From contig DASPWT010000036.1 of NCBI GenBank assembly GCA_035637655.1, positions 1-16,076 of the forward strand: a DNA stretch of 16,076 bases, in the 5' to 3' direction. The translations under genes were made by a program, and so were the position numbers. This DNA comes from VBDM01 sp035637655 (GTDB lineage Bacteria; Pseudomonadota; Gammaproteobacteria; Burkholderiales; SG8-39). Shown piece by piece: positions 13,694-16,076 of the stretch. Below the pieces are notes generated by a model. It saw only the letters and a list, made by a program, of their open reading frames with translations. It ran no database searches and was not told the origin of the DNA. The number at the start of each line of letters is the position of its first letter. The stretch's first letter is position 1.

Positions 13694-14541
13694 ATGGTAG
13701 AGAACCGGCCCTGGCTGACGGTCGTGTCGCACGCCGTGCTGATCGCGGGAATCGCGGTCATCGCCTTTCCCCTGTACGTCACCTTCGTCGCCTCGACGCT
13801 CACGCTGGACCAGATCCTGCAGGTGCCGATGCCGCTCGCGCCGGGGGATCGCCTTTGGGAGAACTATTCGAAGGCGCTGACCGCCGGGGCGAGCGGCGCG
13901 GCCGCCGCCCCCGTGGGCCGGATGATGCTGAACAGCCTCGTGATGGCGGTCGCGATCGCTCTCGGCAAGATCGCCATCTCGCTCATCGCCTCGTTCGCGA
14001 TCGTCTACTTCCGCTTCCCCCTCCGGAACTTCTTCTTCTGGATGATCTTCGTCACCCTGATGCTGCCCGTCGAGGTGCGCATCATCCCCACCTACAAGGT
14101 GGTTTCCGACCTCGGCATGCTGAATTCCTACGTCGGCCTGACGCTGCCGCTGATCGCCTCGGCGACGGCCACGTTCCTGTTCCGGCAGTTCTTCCTCACG
14201 ATCCCGGAGGAGCTCGCCGAGGCCTCGCGCATCGACGGCGCCGGGCCGGTGCGCTTCTTTTTCGACGTGGTACTGCCGCTTTCGAAGACCAGCATGGCAG
14301 CGCTGTTCGTGATCCAGTTCATCTACGGCTGGAACCAGTACCTGTGGCCGTTGCTCGTCACTACCGACGAGTCGATGTACACGGTCGTAATCGGCATCAA
14401 GCGCATGATTCTCGGCGGCGATGCGCTCACCGAGTGGAACGTCGTCATGGCTACCGCCATGCTGGCGCTGCTGCCGCCGGCGCTCGTGGTGGTGCTGATG
14501 CAAAAGTGGTTCGTCAAAGGCCTGGTCGAGACGGAGAAATA

Positions 14542-14542
<1 letters not shown>
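13694..14542 (+). CDS. ugpE: sn-Glycerol-3-phosphate ABC transporter permease UgpE
   Basis: A 282-residue inner-membrane permease, the partner of UgpA and of the same length as E. coli UgpE. It has an N-terminal membrane segment (VVSHAVLIAGIAVIAFPLYVTF). A periplasmic stretch includes the conserved LTLDQILQVPMPL and LWENYSKAL. The core follows (LMLPVEVRIIPTYKVVSDLGM), then the EAA loop EASRIDGAGPVRFFFDVVLP. The end WNQYLWPLLVTT is also typical. The ATG at 13694 gives this standard N-terminus. The frame is open far upstream through ugpB and ugpA, but that reading is an arginine-rich shadow. Its stop shares one base with the ugpC start (TAATG), so these two are coupled. Confidence 0.94.
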
Positions 14543-15543
<1,001 letters not shown>

Positions 15544-15564
15544 GCGCCCCGCGGGTTTGATTGA

Positions 15565-15570
15565 TAGAAT
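15565..15570 (+). promoter_or_regulatory. Weak -10-like box before the beta-propeller gene
   Basis: TAGAAT sits in the 74-base gap after ugpC, giving a leader of about 40 bases for the next gene. There is no matching -35 box, and no terminator separates ugpC from the next gene, so readthrough from ugp is equally possible. Confidence 0.28.
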
Positions 15571-15617
15571 GCGGCGAGTTCCACCCTTCCGCGATTCGCC
15601 TTTGAGCGGAGATTCCC

Positions 15618-16076
15618 ATGCGAAACTCGCTGGTTCTTGCGTTTCCGCTGCTTGTGGGTTGCGCTGCCGCGTTTGCCGGCGGCTCGAACTACGGCATCGC
15701 GCCCGGGGTGAAACAGCTCTCCGGAAAGATTTCCGAGTGGTCCGTGCCGACTCCAAAATTCGCCCGCGATCCCGCGCCGGGTCCCGACGGCAACATCTAT
15801 ATCGCGGTGATGCAGGGCGACCGCATCGCGCGTTTCGATACGAAGTCGCAGAAATTCAACGAATGGGATCTTCCCTCCGGCGCGCATCCGCACGGTCTGC
15901 TGGTCGACAAGGAAGGCAGGGTCTGGTACACGGGAAACGGCAACGGCACCATCGGCGAGCTCGATACGAAGTCTGGCAAAGTCATCGAACACCGCGCGCC
16001 TTCCAGAGGCAGTCCGCATACGCTGGTGATCGATGAGGCCGGCGCAATCTGGTTCACGAACCAGTCGGGCTCGGTC
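15618..16076 (+). CDS. Secreted beta-propeller protein of the virginiamycin B lyase (Vgb)-like type, partial at window edge
   Basis: Only the first 153 residues are present; the gene runs off the right edge. A signal sequence of about 21 residues is followed by repeats of the kind W-x-x-P ... G-x-D/E-G-x-x-W/I-Y/F-x. Examples are APGPDGNIYIAVMQGDRIAR, VDKEGRVWYTGNGNGTIGEL and IDEAGAIWFTNQSG. These are blades of a six- or seven-bladed propeller, as in Vgb-like, SMP-30 and NHL proteins. Family names mention virginiamycin lyase, but most such proteins have no known substrate, and resistance should not be assumed. The export signal is ambiguous: LVGC at residues 12-15 fits a lipobox, while AFA at 18-20 fits ordinary signal peptidase. 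GGAG lies seven bases before the ATG. A link with ugp is not shown. Confidence 0.82.
   Translation, partial: MRNSLVLAFPLLVGCAAAFAGGSNYGIAPGVKQLSGKISEWSVPTPKFARDPAPGPDGNIYIAVMQGDRIARFDTKSQKFNEWDLPSGAHPHGLLVDKEGRVWYTGNGNGTIGELDTKSGKVIEHRAPSRGSPHTLVIDEAGAIWFTNQSGSV

Overview
This window looks like chromosomal DNA from a high-GC betaproteobacterium, probably a Burkholderiales-type or uncultured relative. The evidence is the metX-metW pair, the gene order gshB / PTS EIIA / HPr / enzyme I, a membrane-anchored cytochrome c5 with the IKTPKQL start typical of that class, and nadC followed by a LOG-family gene. Coding density is very high. No gap reaches 300 bases, and there are no insertion sequences, CRISPR arrays or broken genes. 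All statements about families come from reading the translations, because no database search could be run.

Minus-strand block, 1-2460. A methionine unit reads metX, metW, then a PYROXD2-like FAD oxidoreductase cut by the window edge, joined by 4-base and 1-base overlaps. In front of metX lies the most interesting part of the window. A plausible promoter (2428-2456) is followed at once by an RNA resembling the SAM-II riboswitch (2344-2422). An intrinsic terminator (2306-2340) comes next and ends five bases before the metX start codon. The conserved TGCTAAA of the riboswitch is exactly complementary to TTTAGCA in the first arm of the terminator, so an antiterminator/terminator switch can be read directly from the bases. 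The aptamer also carries an extra 8-bp hairpin compared with the compact SAM-II that I know.

Minus-strand block, 2453-6382. gshB, a mannose-family EIIA, HPr, enzyme I and an unrecognised 150-residue protein follow one another. No sugar permease is present, so this is likely a regulatory phosphorelay rather than a sugar uptake system.

Minus-strand block, 6425-9831. A monohaem cytochrome c5-type protein is followed after 23 bases by a complete TRAP transporter (dctP, dctQ, dctM) for an organic acid.

Plus-strand block, 9888-16076. nadC starts divergently from the cytochrome gene and is followed by a LOG-family hydrolase. A tRNA-Arg(CCG) comes next. Its -10 box overlaps the LOG stop codon. Forty-one bases after the tRNA begins a complete ugpBAEC operon for sn-glycerol-3-phosphate uptake. 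The window ends inside a secreted beta-propeller protein of the virginiamycin-B-lyase type.

Two genes, gshB and nadC, have a -10-like box only 6-8 bases before the start codon and no Shine-Dalgarno sequence, which suggests leaderless transcripts.
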